DNA of 64,000 nucleotides from QYOJ01 sp964449285 (GTDB lineage: Bacteria; Bacteroidota; Bacteroidia; Bacteroidales; FEN-979): assembly GCA_964449285.1 (NCBI GenBank), contig CAYUZX010000003.1, forward strand, positions 1 through 64,000, written 5' to 3'. Both the position numbers and the translations under genes were made by a program. The notes below the pieces were generated by a model. It was not told the origin of the DNA. It saw only the letters and a program-made list of their open reading frames with translations, and did not search any database. Shown here one piece after another: positions 33,855 through 43,002 of the stretch; position 1 is the first letter of the stretch; each line of letters starts with the position of its first letter.

Positions 33855-34217
33855 TCACCAGGATTTCTCGAAACTGGCTTTATCAAAGTTTATATCTCTT
33901 GTCACGAAATAAGAGTCGTGTTTCCTGGAGAGGAGCAATGGGTCTTTGTTGCCAATTTTTGACAATGCAGCAAGAGGGAACAGGATGAAGTAATATGTTG
34001 CTCCTAGAAGGATCTTTGGAATCACATAATTAAGTCCCTTTGCAAGATTATCCCAAAACCAGGTAATCCATCCGGCAAGGAGAGAGGATAGAATTCCAAT
34101 TACTCCAACTACAAGTGAAACGATCAGGAACCAGTGAATATGGAAGATAAAATATAAGGCAAGAAAACCCATGGCTATCACCAGGGTGGTTTCCAGCTGT
34201 TTCTGTCTGTTTTTCAT
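33855..34217 (-). CDS. SxtJ-like small membrane protein
   Basis: This 120-residue protein has two to three membrane helices (LVIAMGFLALYFIFHIHWFLIVSLVVGVIGILSSLLAGW region and ILLGATYYFILFPLAAL), ending with a soluble tail. The segment WFWDNLAKGLNYVIPKILL fits the SxtJ family, named from saxitoxin loci but common next to carbamoyltransferases. Its function is unknown. It follows the DUF5989 gene by nine bases and completes the carbamoyltransferase-SGNH-DUF5989-SxtJ module. The gene is convergent with the PIG-L gene. Confidence 0.78.
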   Translation of the reverse strand: MKNRQKQLETTLVIAMGFLALYFIFHIHWFLIVSLVVGVIGILSSLLAGWITWFWDNLAKGLNYVIPKILLGATYYFILFPLAALSKIGNKDPLLLSRKHDSYFVTRDINFDKASFEKSW

Positions 34218-34226
34218 TTGGTCATG

Positions 34227-34376
34227 TTAAAAGAGTGTATAAATAAACGGCGCAATGGCGCTGCTGCCTCCAAAAATGATGATGATTCCGAGCAGTAGCA
34301 ATATAATGACGATGGGAGCCAGCCACCATTTTTTACGCTCTTTGAAAAAGGCCCATAAATCTTTCAGAAATTCCAT
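34227..34376 (-). CDS. DUF5989 family small membrane protein
   Basis: A 49-residue reading frame from ATG at 34376 to TAA at 34227 begins MEFLKDLWAFFKERKKWW. It continues into a membrane helix LAPIVIILLLLGIIIIFGGSSA and ends APFIYTLF. This matches the very short DUF5989 proteins found beside carbamoyltransferase and SxtJ genes in polysaccharide clusters. Tight spacing (two bases after the SGNH gene stop, nine bases before SxtJ) supports it being a real gene. The role is unknown; the amphipathic start and single helix suggest a membrane adaptor. Confidence 0.85.
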   Translation of the reverse strand: MEFLKDLWAFFKERKKWWLAPIVIILLLLGIIIIFGGSSAIAPFIYTLF

Positions 34377-34378
34377 GG

Positions 34379-35518
34379 TTAGAATATTTGTCTGTTTTGT
34401 ATATACTTCTCAATGTCATTAGCAACGCGCCGATTGACAAGCTCATTTGGATGTGTGTCATTGTTGTTGATCACCCGGTCTGCGACAGGCAGATCAAGGA
34501 TGAGGTTCGATACATCAATATAGTCAACTTGTTTCTGATCCAGATAACTGGTTATTTTACCGATGTAAAGCTCTTCACTAAAAGGTATATCCTGCATGAA
34601 AGGAAATACCAGTACCAGTAACGGGATAGAATCCTTTTGGGCAAAGTCAATGAATAAGTTTAAATCCTCAAGGTGTTTTGCAAAAACAGCCTCGTTGTTG
34701 TATGCCTCTTTCAGGAAAGCGATATAGCTATTGGCATCTCCATGAGGAAAGACCCAGTACATGTAATTCAAAAAATAAGAACTCTGGGCTACCTGTTTCA
34801 CATATGAGGGGACATCTGCATATGCTTCAAACCCGAAAAACTGCAACCCGTTAGTCCTGGCAACTCTGTCGATATCATTACCAAAATATTGCAAAATGAG
34901 CAAGTCGGGTTTAGTCTCTGAGTCCTTCATAAACTGCAACGTAACATTGTACTCCTCTTTGGTATCGGCGCCATTTACTCCCAGATTGATGACTTGTATG
35001 TCAGGATTCAGGGATGATAAATCAACATCGAGCATATTTGAAACCCGGCTCTCGATATGCTTCAATCCATGGCCTGCAGTGTATGAATCACCAATAACGT
35101 AAACATTTTCCTTTTTGTCTTTTCTTACTTCTTTATCTCTGAACCCATAACTGTTTATTGGTTTCCAGTATTTAAAAAACCATATTTTTGAACAGAGGGG
35201 GATTCCCGCGTGATGGCTTCGTGGTACAAACATGAATATGCCTTCAAAAATCATGAATAAGACAACCAGAACATAAATGAGTGAAGTGATGTTTTTGGAC
35301 CAGTTTGGAAGTTTTCGTTTGATCACATAGTCGTTGATGAAACGAGTTAACTCGATCACGAAGGCAATGATGAGCAGCATTCGGATGAAGGTCATCATCA
35401 TGGTAATCAGAAAAAAAGCCGGACTATAGTCGTATGCCACCCTAGGCAGAAAGAAGATAGTCAGGAAGAGGGTGATGATCAGGATAACCCTGTAAACAAT
35501 CTTAATTTTACCTTTCAT
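34379..35518 (-). CDS. membrane-anchored SGNH/GDSL-hydrolase-like protein
   Basis: This 379-residue protein has three N-terminal hydrophobic helices within residues 1-115, then an SGNH hydrolase fold: YVIGDSYTAGHGL (block I Ser), INLGVNGADTKEEY, LQYFGNDIDR and a C-terminal NDTHPNELVNRRVA containing the Asp/His pair. Such proteins in glycan loci may remove or transfer acyl groups on the extracytoplasmic side. It lies six bases after the carbamoyltransferase and two bases before DUF5989, as part of a compact module. Catalysis is probable from the motifs, but the substrate is unknown. Confidence 0.82.
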   Translation of the reverse strand: MKGKIKIVYRVILIITLFLTIFFLPRVAYDYSPAFFLITMMMTFIRMLLIIAFVIELTRFINDYVIKRKLPNWSKNITSLIYVLVVLFMIFEGIFMFVPRSHHAGIPLCSKIWFFKYWKPINSYGFRDKEVRKDKKENVYVIGDSYTAGHGLKHIESRVSNMLDVDLSSLNPDIQVINLGVNGADTKEEYNVTLQFMKDSETKPDLLILQYFGNDIDRVARTNGLQFFGFEAYADVPSYVKQVAQSSYFLNYMYWVFPHGDANSYIAFLKEAYNNEAVFAKHLEDLNLFIDFAQKDSIPLLVLVFPFMQDIPFSEELYIGKITSYLDQKQVDYIDVSNLILDLPVADRVINNNDTHPNELVNRRVANDIEKYIQNRQIF

Positions 35519-35524
35519 AACCAG

Positions 35525-37390
35525 TTAATCAAGTTTAAATTTTTCCATCCACTTCTCCTGGTTTTGCCAATCAGGTTGCTCTGTTTTAACGAACAGATAA
35601 TCGCCTGCAACCAGGTAGTCCATCTCTGTTCTCATGAAGCATTTGTATGCATCTTCAGGGGTGCAAACAATAGGCTCACCGCGCACATTGAAGCTGGTAT
35701 TTACGATCACTCCGTAACCGGTTTTTTCTTTGAACGCGTTGATAAGATCCCAGTACCTGGGATTGGTCTCCTTGTGAACGGTCTGGATCCTTGCTGAAAA
35801 ATCGAGGTGTGTGACTGACTGGATATCACTACGGATGTAGTAAAGCTTTTCCCAGAGTGGTAAGTCATGGTAATTTGGAGGAACTTCTTTTCGCCTCTCT
35901 TTCTGTACGTCGGCAATCAGGAGCATATAAGGGGAAGCGGCGGTAAGATCGAAGAAGTCGTTAGTACTTTCGATAAGTACTGACGGGGCGAAGGGTCGGA
36001 ATCCTTCCCTGTATTTGATCTTTAAATTGAGTTTCTTCTGCATTTCGATATTCCTGGCATCTCCAAGTATGCTGCGGTTTCCGAGTGCGCGTGGACCAAA
36101 CTCCATTCTGCCTTGGAACCAACCTACAACATTCCCTTCAGCCAGTAAATCGGCGGTATGCATAGCAAGACCAGGGAAACGATCGTATTTGTGAAAAGGA
36201 GCTTTGAACTTCTTGCCCATCAGTTCGATCTCCTTATCCGAAAAGTCCGGTCCAAGGTAGGCTCCCTGCATGGAATCCATACCAGGTGTCACTTCACGGT
36301 CCTGATCAAAATAGAGATAATTGACAGCCAACGCAGCCCCCAGAGCCCCACCTGCATCACCGGCAGCAGGCTGGATAAAGATCTCTTTGAACATACCTGA
36401 TTTCAGCAGTTTCCCATTGGCAACGCAGTTGAGGGCGACACCTCCGGCCATACAGAGGTAATCGGAATCGGCCAGTCGCTTAGCCTCGGCTGCCATCGCC
36501 ATCACAATCTCTTCTGTTACATGCTGAATGGCAAAAGCCATATCGCAATGCTGCTGTTCAAGTTTTGATTCCGGTTTCCGACAAGGGAGTTCGAATAGTT
36601 TCTCCCATCTCTTTTCATCTACCATTTTTAATCCGGTAGCGTACTTGAAGTATTTCTGATTCAGCCAGATAGATCCGTCGTCTTTGATGTCAACCAGGTT
36701 CTCTTTGATGAGGCTGATGTACTTTTTAGTGCGGTCAGAATCGGGGTTTCCATAAGGTGCAAGACCCATCAATTTATACTCGCCGGAGTTGACGGTAAAC
36801 CCGGTATAGTAAGTGAATGCTGAATAGAGCAACCCAACGGAGTGTGGGAACCTCATCTCTTTCATCAACGTGATATTAGCTCCGTTGCCTTTGCAAATTG
36901 ATGCGGTTGCCCATTCCCCAACGCCATCAATCGTAAGAATTGCTGCAGATTCGAAAGGGGAGGGGTAAAAAGCGCTTGCTGCATGTGACATGTGATGCTC
37001 GGGGAAGAGAAGTTTTAACTGCTTCTTGTCAAAGGCCTGTACATCCTGAAGTGCTTCATAGATGATCTTTTTCAGAAATATCTTCTCTTTGATCCAAACA
37101 GGAATGGCTGCCAGAAAGGAGACCAGGCCACGGGGCGCAAAGGCATAGTAGGTTTCCAACAACCGTTCAAATTTCAGTAATGGTTTATCATAGAAGACAA
37201 CGGCATCCAGTTCGTCAATCGTAAAACCTGTAAATTCAAGGCAATACTGGATCGCTTTTAGAGGGAAATCGGGTGTATGTTTTTTGCGTGTAAACCGTTC
37301 TTCCTGTGCTGCTGCCAGTATCTTGCCATCTTCAACGATAGCAGCTGCAGAGTCGTGATAAAAGGCCGATATACCCAAAATCTTTGTCAT
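35525..37390 (-). CDS. carbamoyltransferase (NodU/CmcH family)
   Basis: This 621-residue protein starts ILGISAFYHDSAAAIVEDG and has the YrdC/Kae1-like ATP- and metal-binding elements EHHMSHAASAFYPSPF (about residue 130) and MEFGPRALGNRSILGDAR (about 430), and the C-terminal NTSFNVRGEPIVCTPEDA. These enzymes make carbamoyl adenylate from carbamoyl phosphate and transfer the carbamoyl group to a hydroxyl, often on a sugar. Length is normal. The gene is followed by SGNH, DUF5989 and SxtJ-like genes, a combination seen repeatedly in Bacteria, so carbamoylation of the exported glycan is likely. Confidence 0.93.
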   Translation of the reverse strand: MTKILGISAFYHDSAAAIVEDGKILAAAQEERFTRKKHTPDFPLKAIQYCLEFTGFTIDELDAVVFYDKPLLKFERLLETYYAFAPRGLVSFLAAIPVWIKEKIFLKKIIYEALQDVQAFDKKQLKLLFPEHHMSHAASAFYPSPFESAAILTIDGVGEWATASICKGNGANITLMKEMRFPHSVGLLYSAFTYYTGFTVNSGEYKLMGLAPYGNPDSDRTKKYISLIKENLVDIKDDGSIWLNQKYFKYATGLKMVDEKRWEKLFELPCRKPESKLEQQHCDMAFAIQHVTEEIVMAMAAEAKRLADSDYLCMAGGVALNCVANGKLLKSGMFKEIFIQPAAGDAGGALGAALAVNYLYFDQDREVTPGMDSMQGAYLGPDFSDKEIELMGKKFKAPFHKYDRFPGLAMHTADLLAEGNVVGWFQGRMEFGPRALGNRSILGDARNIEMQKKLNLKIKYREGFRPFAPSVLIESTNDFFDLTAASPYMLLIADVQKERRKEVPPNYHDLPLWEKLYYIRSDIQSVTHLDFSARIQTVHKETNPRYWDLINAFKEKTGYGVIVNTSFNVRGEPIVCTPEDAYKCFMRTEMDYLVAGDYLFVKTEQPDWQNQEKWMEKFKLD

Positions 37391-37400
37391 ATTTGATGAA

Positions 37401-38882
37401 TTAGGATATACTTGATGTTAGTTTATTGTTTACGTTCGCTTCCCGGATTTCCGCATCAAATTGCGGCCCCATGAAGGCGAATGCCATGCTTGAATAGATC
37501 AGTAAACCAGTAGGCATCTGACCGAATACTCCATTCCCATAGCTGGATATCATAATGCCGAAGATCCCGCTTAAGACCGCAAGTGTCTTCCCCTGCAAGG
37601 CTGGATCTCGTATTCGAAACATGGAGATATAAGCTCCTTTAATCAGGATCAGAGCAACAAGAGTAAGATGAAGGGTCAGCCCCACAACTCCCTGTTCGGC
37701 CCAAATTTCCACATACCAGCTGTCTGTTGCAATGTTTGATAAAAATGCATTCGGGGCAAACCGGATAGCTTTCTTTCCGGCATTACCGATCCCTCCTCCA
37801 AAAGGCCTTGTAGCCAAATATGGGCGAAGCTTAGCCCTGTTCTCAAGACGGATTACCAACGAAGCATTCTTGGGGTCAAAGGCTGTCCGCATACGGTTGA
37901 TAAAATAAATCCCCTGGCCGATATATGTATATCTGAAAAAAGAAAAAACAAGAACCCCACTGATGATACCCAACATGAAGAGTTTGTAGTTCCTGGTGGT
38001 TGCCAGGTAGAAGGCACCTGCTCCTGCCAGAACACCCCAAACACCGCGGGTTCCTGAAAGGATCATGCCCCAGAAACAAAGTACTGTAGTAATACCAAAT
38101 AATACCCTCTCCTTGTTACTTTTCGTTGTGATAAAAATGATTCCGGCAACCATAGACATATGGGCCTGGCTGGCGCCAAACTGACCTGCATCACTGAAAA
38201 AGGAGAATGCCCGAAGTTGGCCGAACAGGACGTGGGTGGTATATCCGATCACGTTGAGCCAGTATTGTTCATATGGGTCTAACCCAATATAGATCTGAAC
38301 CATAGCCTTTAATGCGCCTGCGATCTCAAAGAAGGCCCACATATAAAGGAACGTTTTGAAGTACTTGTATTTATCAAGCAATAGAAACACCAGGACCACG
38401 GTCATGAGCATATAGAAACTCACACCCCGTGCGCTGTATAACCAGGCAGAGCGACTCACAACAATGGGGTTAACAACCTCCAGGAGCCCATAAGCAGCCC
38501 ATATAACAGCTGCTATAACTACCATGTTGTTGAGTTTGCTCCAGTCGATTTTTTTATAGAAATAGTGGAAAATAAGTGAGATGTATGTCAACGCCAGCAG
38601 GCTGTCAACGATCAGCCCCAACGGGGCATCGAGCATATACCGGTTAAGCCCGAGAACCACAAAATTTGCTATGTATACGGCAAAGAAACTATTTATCGGA
38701 TTCTCGAAGACCTTTACCAGGAAGAAAAACCCGAAGGGGAGTACCAGGAGAGCTGCGATGGCAATAATTCCCTGGTCTGCAATAAAGTAACCAATACCTA
38801 TTAGCGAAACAAAGAGTAGAAAATATACCAACGGACTAGAAATCCTGGATGCACCTGTTTTTAAAGTGAATGGATCCTGCAT
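37401..38882 (-). CDS. O-antigen polymerase/ligase family membrane protein (Wzy/WaaL-like)
   Basis: From the ATG at 38882 the protein is 493 residues, with ten or more hydrophobic helices and the long extracytoplasmic loop typical of the family. The sequence MILSGTRGVWGVLAGAGAFYL matches the conserved SGSRG-like region of O-antigen ligase proteins. The basic loop (FINRMRTAF to GGGIGNAGKKAIRF) lies before the last helices. A GTG four codons earlier is also possible and would abut the flippase stop. It probably polymerises repeat units in the periplasm, or ligates them. It is the only such gene seen in the locus. Confidence 0.85.
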   Translation of the reverse strand: MQDPFTLKTGASRISSPLVYFLLFVSLIGIGYFIADQGIIAIAALLVLPFGFFFLVKVFENPINSFFAVYIANFVVLGLNRYMLDAPLGLIVDSLLALTYISLIFHYFYKKIDWSKLNNMVVIAAVIWAAYGLLEVVNPIVVSRSAWLYSARGVSFYMLMTVVLVFLLLDKYKYFKTFLYMWAFFEIAGALKAMVQIYIGLDPYEQYWLNVIGYTTHVLFGQLRAFSFFSDAGQFGASQAHMSMVAGIIFITTKSNKERVLFGITTVLCFWGMILSGTRGVWGVLAGAGAFYLATTRNYKLFMLGIISGVLVFSFFRYTYIGQGIYFINRMRTAFDPKNASLVIRLENRAKLRPYLATRPFGGGIGNAGKKAIRFAPNAFLSNIATDSWYVEIWAEQGVVGLTLHLTLVALILIKGAYISMFRIRDPALQGKTLAVLSGIFGIMISSYGNGVFGQMPTGLLIYSSMAFAFMGPQFDAEIREANVNNKLTSSIS

Positions 38883-38894
38883 GATATAAGGCAC

Positions 38895-40277
38895 TTATTT
38901 TTTGATAAAGGCCAATGCTTTTTTATACAGATCTTTATAAACTACAAAGCCTTCTGTAAAAATAGTGAAAAATCTGAGCGGAATCTCCTTATTCAAGTAA
39001 TAAATTCCGAATACGACGCCGATAATTTCAAATCCGATAGACCCTATGGAGATGAATATCAGGATGGTCATCATGCTTAATGAAGGGAACAGCCAATGAA
39101 GGAGAAAAACAGCGATGATATCTCCAACAATATTGGTAGATGTCATGATCAGGGTCTTATAAAAGTTTTTGTTGGGTTTGTTGATAGCATCCAATCCTAT
39201 TCCCGTAAACCTGTCGATAGGCAATAACAACGAAAAGATAATGAACATCTGCATGATGATAGCCAATCCGTCTGCGGCATCCTTGTATTGTTGTCCCCCT
39301 AGCAGCATCACAAAATCCTTGGCGAAGAAAGCGCTGACGATGGCAATAGGAATCAGCAAGTATGTGAGAAATCCTGAGTACTGGTAAAAGACTCTTCGGA
39401 ATTCATGGAGATTTCCTTCGATACTAAATTTTGATAATTTGGGAAATGAAGTGGCCCCGAAACTCCGAATGATAATCTCAATGGCTTCAGTAAATTTTAT
39501 TGGGATACTATAGAGCGCCACTCCAGTGGTGCCGAGGAAGGGACTCAAGCCAATGATAAACGAGTCGGCGCTTTTCAGGAGGCTACTGCCAATGGAGGTT
39601 CCCATCGAATACTTGCCGAATTTGAGGGTGATTTTAGTTGTATATCGTCTGGCGTGGAATATATACCAGGACCCATCCCAGTTAAATGCTGTACAGAGAA
39701 GAGAGGTGAGCACATTGGTAAGGATGTTCCAGATGACGATCCACTCTACATTCACCCGCCAGATATAATAATTCAGAACCAGGAAGAGCAGAAAACTTCC
39801 GGTGTTGATAAATCTGACAAGCAGAATCTTATCAAACTCTTCGTCAGCCTGAAGGATGGATGTTGCATTTCCCCACGGAAGATTGGATAACGCCAGGGGG
39901 ACGTACCAGATAAAGAACAGGTTAAATCCCGAATTTTTGATGGTCTCAGGGAATATTAATACAAGGGGGTAGAGCAGAATTGCCATTGCCGCGATACTCA
40001 GCAACCCGATCAACCAACTGGATCCAATAAAATGTTTTCGCTCGTCAGGTTTGGCTCCGGAAAGGAACCGGGTCAATGCCACCCGAGTAATTCCGAATCT
40101 CAGAAGGTCTACGAGAGTAGCAGCAGTAATAAAGAGGACCCACTCTCCGAATGGGTCCTGCTCAAGGCTTCTGACAAGGACAAAGAATGTAAGGAAACCC
40201 AACGCTGCCGTAATGGCATTTCCCATCAGGGACAGGAAATTCTTGTCTTTGATTATTTTCCTTATCGCATTGAACAT
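38895..40277 (-). CDS. polysaccharide flippase (Wzx/MATE-like)
   Basis: This 460-residue membrane protein has about 12-14 hydrophobic helices starting FLSLMGNAITAALGFLTFFVLVR. The LGQFGEW-like stretch (EQDPFGEWVLF) near residue 42, the repeated pattern of helix pairs and the loop LLIPIAIVSAFFAKDFVMLLGGQQYKDA are typical of oligosaccharide flippases of the MVF/MATE superfamily. It would move lipid-linked repeat units across the inner membrane. It lies between the Wzz-like gene and the polymerase, the usual order for Wzx/Wzy-dependent systems. Confidence 0.88.
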   Translation of the reverse strand: MFNAIRKIIKDKNFLSLMGNAITAALGFLTFFVLVRSLEQDPFGEWVLFITAATLVDLLRFGITRVALTRFLSGAKPDERKHFIGSSWLIGLLSIAAMAILLYPLVLIFPETIKNSGFNLFFIWYVPLALSNLPWGNATSILQADEEFDKILLVRFINTGSFLLFLVLNYYIWRVNVEWIVIWNILTNVLTSLLCTAFNWDGSWYIFHARRYTTKITLKFGKYSMGTSIGSSLLKSADSFIIGLSPFLGTTGVALYSIPIKFTEAIEIIIRSFGATSFPKLSKFSIEGNLHEFRRVFYQYSGFLTYLLIPIAIVSAFFAKDFVMLLGGQQYKDAADGLAIIMQMFIIFSLLLPIDRFTGIGLDAINKPNKNFYKTLIMTSTNIVGDIIAVFLLHWLFPSLSMMTILIFISIGSIGFEIIGVVFGIYYLNKEIPLRFFTIFTEGFVVYKDLYKKALAFIKK

Positions 40278-40305
40278 AATTCGGGCGCCAGATTATACTG
40301 GAAGA

Positions 40306-43002
40306 TCAAACCGTACTTCTTTCCCGGAAACGGAAAAGAAGTATTCTGGTAATCATACGTCGAAACTCTGATCTGGGTTTCGGGACTTCTCCGAAAACGG
40401 AATCCAGAAAATAGAGTTCCACTCCATTAAGAATGATCTGGGGCTCTTGTTTGCACAATGGTTTGAATGCATCCAGTAAAACGATGTCAGCCTCTTTCCA
40501 AGAACGGTTGGCTCTGACAACCAGAAGAGAGAGGTCGAACATATGGGTAAATTCAATAGGATACGGGTGGTTAATCAGGGAAGGAATTTCGACGAAAATA
40601 AAATCGTATTCAGCTTGTTTGTAATCGTCAAACCCGGGGATCAATTCCTCCAGATTCTGTGTCTCAAAATAGGTATTCCTAACTTCATACTGGATTTCAG
40701 CATCAGTAATTCCAGGCTGGGAAGGATCTTCAAAATAAGGAGAGGTGCTCTCAGGATCAACGTTATAGTAATTCAAATAAAGCACTTTTTCTCCGAAAGA
40801 TTGCAGCTTGTTGCATAACTCCCGACCTACTGTCGTCTTTCCCTCAGCATCCAACATACTGAAAAAGAGTACCATTATTGGTTTTTGATTCTCCTCTTTT
40901 TTCTCTTTAATAGCTAATGAAACATTCTGAGCTAACATTTCTACCAGTCGCGGAACGATGAATTCCATATCAGCCGACTGCAATTTCCGTGTGATACGTG
41001 GATAGATACCGGCTACTTTCAGCTTTATTATTCTTTCAGCCCGTTCTATTGTTTTGATGGTTGTATCAAAGTACTCCATGGCGATGAGTATTGCAAGGAT
41101 GAGGATCAATCCAATAAACCCTGCAATGATTACCAGGAACATAGCTTTGGATTTCAGTGGTTTAAGTGGGAAATATGGCGGGTCAACCACTTTGATGTTA
41201 GTCGACATTTCATCATCCTGTTGCCGGAGTTTTGCCAGGTTGAGGTCATGGAGCAACTGTAGAAACTCACTTTCGGTTACTCCGATCAATCGCTCAATCC
41301 GTTTCATCTCTGCGCCTAAAGGAGCAAATATCTCATAGTACCGTTGGAACTGCTTCCTTCTCTCTGTCAACACCCTGAAAGCTGCTTTACTCTCTTCGTA
41401 GGCGATGACATTTGTTAACCAGGCGTTCAGAAGGTCAGCTACGGGAAGTCCCTCTACGCTATTGTTAATGATATAGAGTGCATCGAGGTGTGTTCTGATC
41501 TGCTTCTTGAGGTATTCAGCGTGAGACTTCAGGGATTCCAGTAGGTTGATGGTTGCCGAATCGTTTCCCAGATCAATTTCGATATTGACAATCTGCATCG
41601 TAACGGTCGCAAGTTCATTTCGAAGCTCGATGATTGCGTTGGTATTGAGTGTAAGTTTCGCGTGAGACTCAAGTTTTTTCTCTATGATTTTTATGGCTGC
41701 GTCGGCTGAAGCATAGGCAATCTGAGCATCGGAGTATTGCTGATCAAGCTCTTCCTTCATTCCCGCAATAGCCTTTGTTTGCTCGTAGTAGTTAATAATT
41801 TTATTTTTCTCATTGAAGGTCAAGAGGTCATATTCGGCTTTCTGCAGCCTTCTCATGGCTTCCTCAAGCTGACGTTTGAAATAGGCTACCACTGCATCGG
41901 TCTGATGCTGTCTGAGCTCTTTGTAACTCCGGATAAATACCTGAGTCAGGATGATCAGGGTTTGCTGGCAGATTCCCGGATCGGGATTGACGTACTGTAT
42001 TGTTACCAGGTCACTATTCTGAATCCGTGTGACTGCAACCGCATTGAGGGCTTCAATACTGTAGAACTTGTTTTCGGAGCTCCAGAGTTTGTAGATATAG
42101 TTGTAATCATTGGAATTTCCGTAGTCCATCAATTCTCTGACGCAACGTTCATAAGGTGTTGTTGTATCCCACAACTCCTGGTGAGTAGAGGGTTCTGTAC
42201 TAATCCAGCGTTTGGTGATAAGCGGGGTTGTATCAACATCCCGTACATAGTCATCTCCATAGATTGTATCATATCCTGATTGTCTGGCTGGTGCTGGGTA
42301 GGGATAGTCCTCTGTTGAGGAGGGTGTATAATTATCGTTGACCCGGATATGCTGTCCGGTGGCGAGCTCATAGGATTCGAGGTCATTCAGGCTCATCAAA
42401 TCCTCGATACTTACCCTATATTTTTTCGCAATGGCATACATGGTTTCCCCCCGACTAACAATGTGGTAATCTTGGGAGGTTTCATTGCGCGACTCAGTTT
42501 GGTACCCGGCATCCCTGACAGTTGGGGAGGCGGATGGATTCTGGTCGTTATTGTCATCAAAATAGGAGGTTTTTTGAGGAGGACGGTAATATTGTTGCTG
42601 CTGCTTTTGGTTTCGTTTGTATTTCCGGATGATCTGAACTACATCTGGAGGCACTTCAGCCAGGAGTTCCTCATAATTATCTTGTTGGATGTACTTTGGG
42701 TCGTAGTGATCCAGCATTAAGTGCTGTACAAGTAACCGTACCGAGACCTGCTCCATAGTACGTCTCGACTTGATCAGGTTTATAAGGTTGTCGTATGCTG
42801 TATTACTGGCGAAAAGATCCACACGAGTCTCCTGCTGTACTGAATATCCGGAGGTAATACCGGTATAAATCGTTGTCTCTGACTGGTAATTCCGTGCTTG
42901 TTTTCGGGTAAATAGATAGACAATTGCCGCAAGAAACAGGGGGACGAGTATGATCAATACGATATACCTTTGAAGTAATTTTATAAGGTGAATCAGTTTC
43001 AC
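40306..43002 (-). CDS. Wzz-type chain-length protein with inserted LysM domain and degenerate BY-kinase domain
   Basis: This 898-residue protein has membrane helices at about 15-32 and 620-645 enclosing a long periplasmic region. A LysM domain (about 178-221, with YHIVSRGETMYAIAKKYR) and glutamine-rich, proline/tyrosine-rich linkers interrupt the N-terminal Wzz domain; coiled coils follow (350-600). The cytoplasmic domain resembles a BY-kinase, but Walker A is FSMLDAEGKTTV (Asp-Ala for Pro-Gly), the A' motif is LYLNYYNVD, Walker B is FIFVEIPS (Glu for Asp), and there is no C-terminal Tyr cluster. The start is GTG, overlapping the preceding stop by one base. Confidence 0.87.
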   Translation of the reverse strand: MKLIHLIKLLQRYIVLIILVPLFLAAIVYLFTRKQARNYQSETTIYTGITSGYSVQQETRVDLFASNTAYDNLINLIKSRRTMEQVSVRLLVQHLMLDHYDPKYIQQDNYEELLAEVPPDVVQIIRKYKRNQKQQQQYYRPPQKTSYFDDNNDQNPSASPTVRDAGYQTESRNETSQDYHIVSRGETMYAIAKKYRVSIEDLMSLNDLESYELATGQHIRVNDNYTPSSTEDYPYPAPARQSGYDTIYGDDYVRDVDTTPLITKRWISTEPSTHQELWDTTTPYERCVRELMDYGNSNDYNYIYKLWSSENKFYSIEALNAVAVTRIQNSDLVTIQYVNPDPGICQQTLIILTQVFIRSYKELRQHQTDAVVAYFKRQLEEAMRRLQKAEYDLLTFNEKNKIINYYEQTKAIAGMKEELDQQYSDAQIAYASADAAIKIIEKKLESHAKLTLNTNAIIELRNELATVTMQIVNIEIDLGNDSATINLLESLKSHAEYLKKQIRTHLDALYIINNSVEGLPVADLLNAWLTNVIAYEESKAAFRVLTERRKQFQRYYEIFAPLGAEMKRIERLIGVTESEFLQLLHDLNLAKLRQQDDEMSTNIKVVDPPYFPLKPLKSKAMFLVIIAGFIGLILILAILIAMEYFDTTIKTIERAERIIKLKVAGIYPRITRKLQSADMEFIVPRLVEMLAQNVSLAIKEKKEENQKPIMVLFFSMLDAEGKTTVGRELCNKLQSFGEKVLYLNYYNVDPESTSPYFEDPSQPGITDAEIQYEVRNTYFETQNLEELIPGFDDYKQAEYDFIFVEIPSLINHPYPIEFTHMFDLSLLVVRANRSWKEADIVLLDAFKPLCKQEPQIILNGVELYFLDSVFGEVPKPRSEFRRMITRILLFRFRERSTV
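42340..42471 (-). other. LysM domain segment inside the Wzz-like protein
   Basis: About 44 codons encode a complete LysM repeat, from the YHIVSRGETMYAIAKK beginning through VSIEDLMSLN to LATGQHIRV. It lies in the periplasmic part, flanked by low-complexity linkers on both sides. LysM domains bind peptidoglycan or chitin-like GlcNAc chains, so the chain-length protein may be fixed to the cell wall. Confidence 0.88.

Noticed and set aside
41737..42279. 180-residue open frame on the plus strand
   Set aside because: It is antisense to the Wzz-like gene, which has clear helices, LysM and kinase-like motifs in its own frame.
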